Under the pieces are notes generated by a model. That model was not told where the DNA came from. It worked only from the letters and a program-made list of their open reading frames with translations, and did no database searches. From an uncultured Bacillota bacterium (GTDB lineage Bacteria > Bacillota > Clostridia > Peptostreptococcales > Anaerovoracaceae): a DNA stretch of 5,917 bases. The stretch lies in contig CAMKAM010000092.1 of the NCBI GenBank assembly GCA_946410475.1, positions 1 to 5,917 of the forward strand, written 5' to 3'. Shown here one piece after another: positions 5,913 through 5,917 of this stretch. A program made the translations under genes and the position numbers. Position 1 is the stretch's first letter. Each line of letters begins with the position of its first letter.

Positions 5913-5917
5913 TATCA

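Larger units (their letters stand above)
5316..5917. other. Repeat-rich intergenic region without a credible gene
   Basis: No reading frame here has both a usable start and a plausible length. The region holds, in order, a 34-nt hairpin repeat pair, a terminator hairpin, a nested inverted repeat, a 17-nt tandem repeat, a 42-nt direct repeat pair and a rightward promoter, each listed separately. Composition changes from GC-rich near the protease stop codon to AT-rich after about 5700. Stretches 5454-5510 and 5690-5728 show nothing I can name. Confidence 0.8.

Overview
The window looks like chromosomal DNA from a Gram-positive anaerobe of the Clostridia (Bacillota), possibly a Lachnospiraceae-type gut or rumen bacterium. 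The evidence is strong AGGAG-type ribosome binding sites, sigma-A-like promoters, and protein families typical of that group, including a membrane-anchored clostripain-family protease with an N-terminal NRPRxRKK leader. The family-level placement is inference. The genes have moderately high GC, while the last ~200 bases are clearly AT-rich.

Layout, all genes on the + strand: (1) positions 3-1160, the 3' part of an AraC-family regulator whose true start lies left of the window; (2) 1168-1197, an intrinsic terminator, followed at once by an extended -10 promoter (1208-1216) and a good ribosome binding site; (3) 1266-2870, a DUF853/YjgR-type HerA-like ATPase starting with GTG; (4) after 51 bases with no terminator, 2922-5315, a membrane-anchored C11 (clostripain-like) cysteine protease, probably in the same transcript; (5) 5316-5917, about 600 bases without a credible gene but dense in repeats: two copies of a 34-nt hairpin repeat, a long terminator-like hairpin, a nested inverted repeat of ~100 nt, a 17-nt tandem repeat (3.8 copies), a pair of 42-nt direct repeats with conserved ends and divergent cores, and a sigma-A-type promoter at the right edge reading out of the window.

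How the genes work together: the ATPase and the protease appear to be an operon with its own promoter, separated by a terminator from the regulator. The ATPase should be cytoplasmic. The protease is predicted to have a short glycine/histidine-rich cytoplasmic tail, one membrane anchor and an extracytoplasmic catalytic domain. Whether the two proteins cooperate cannot be told from the sequence. No CRISPR array, tRNA, rRNA or transposase gene was found. The least explained part is the repeat-rich intergenic region.
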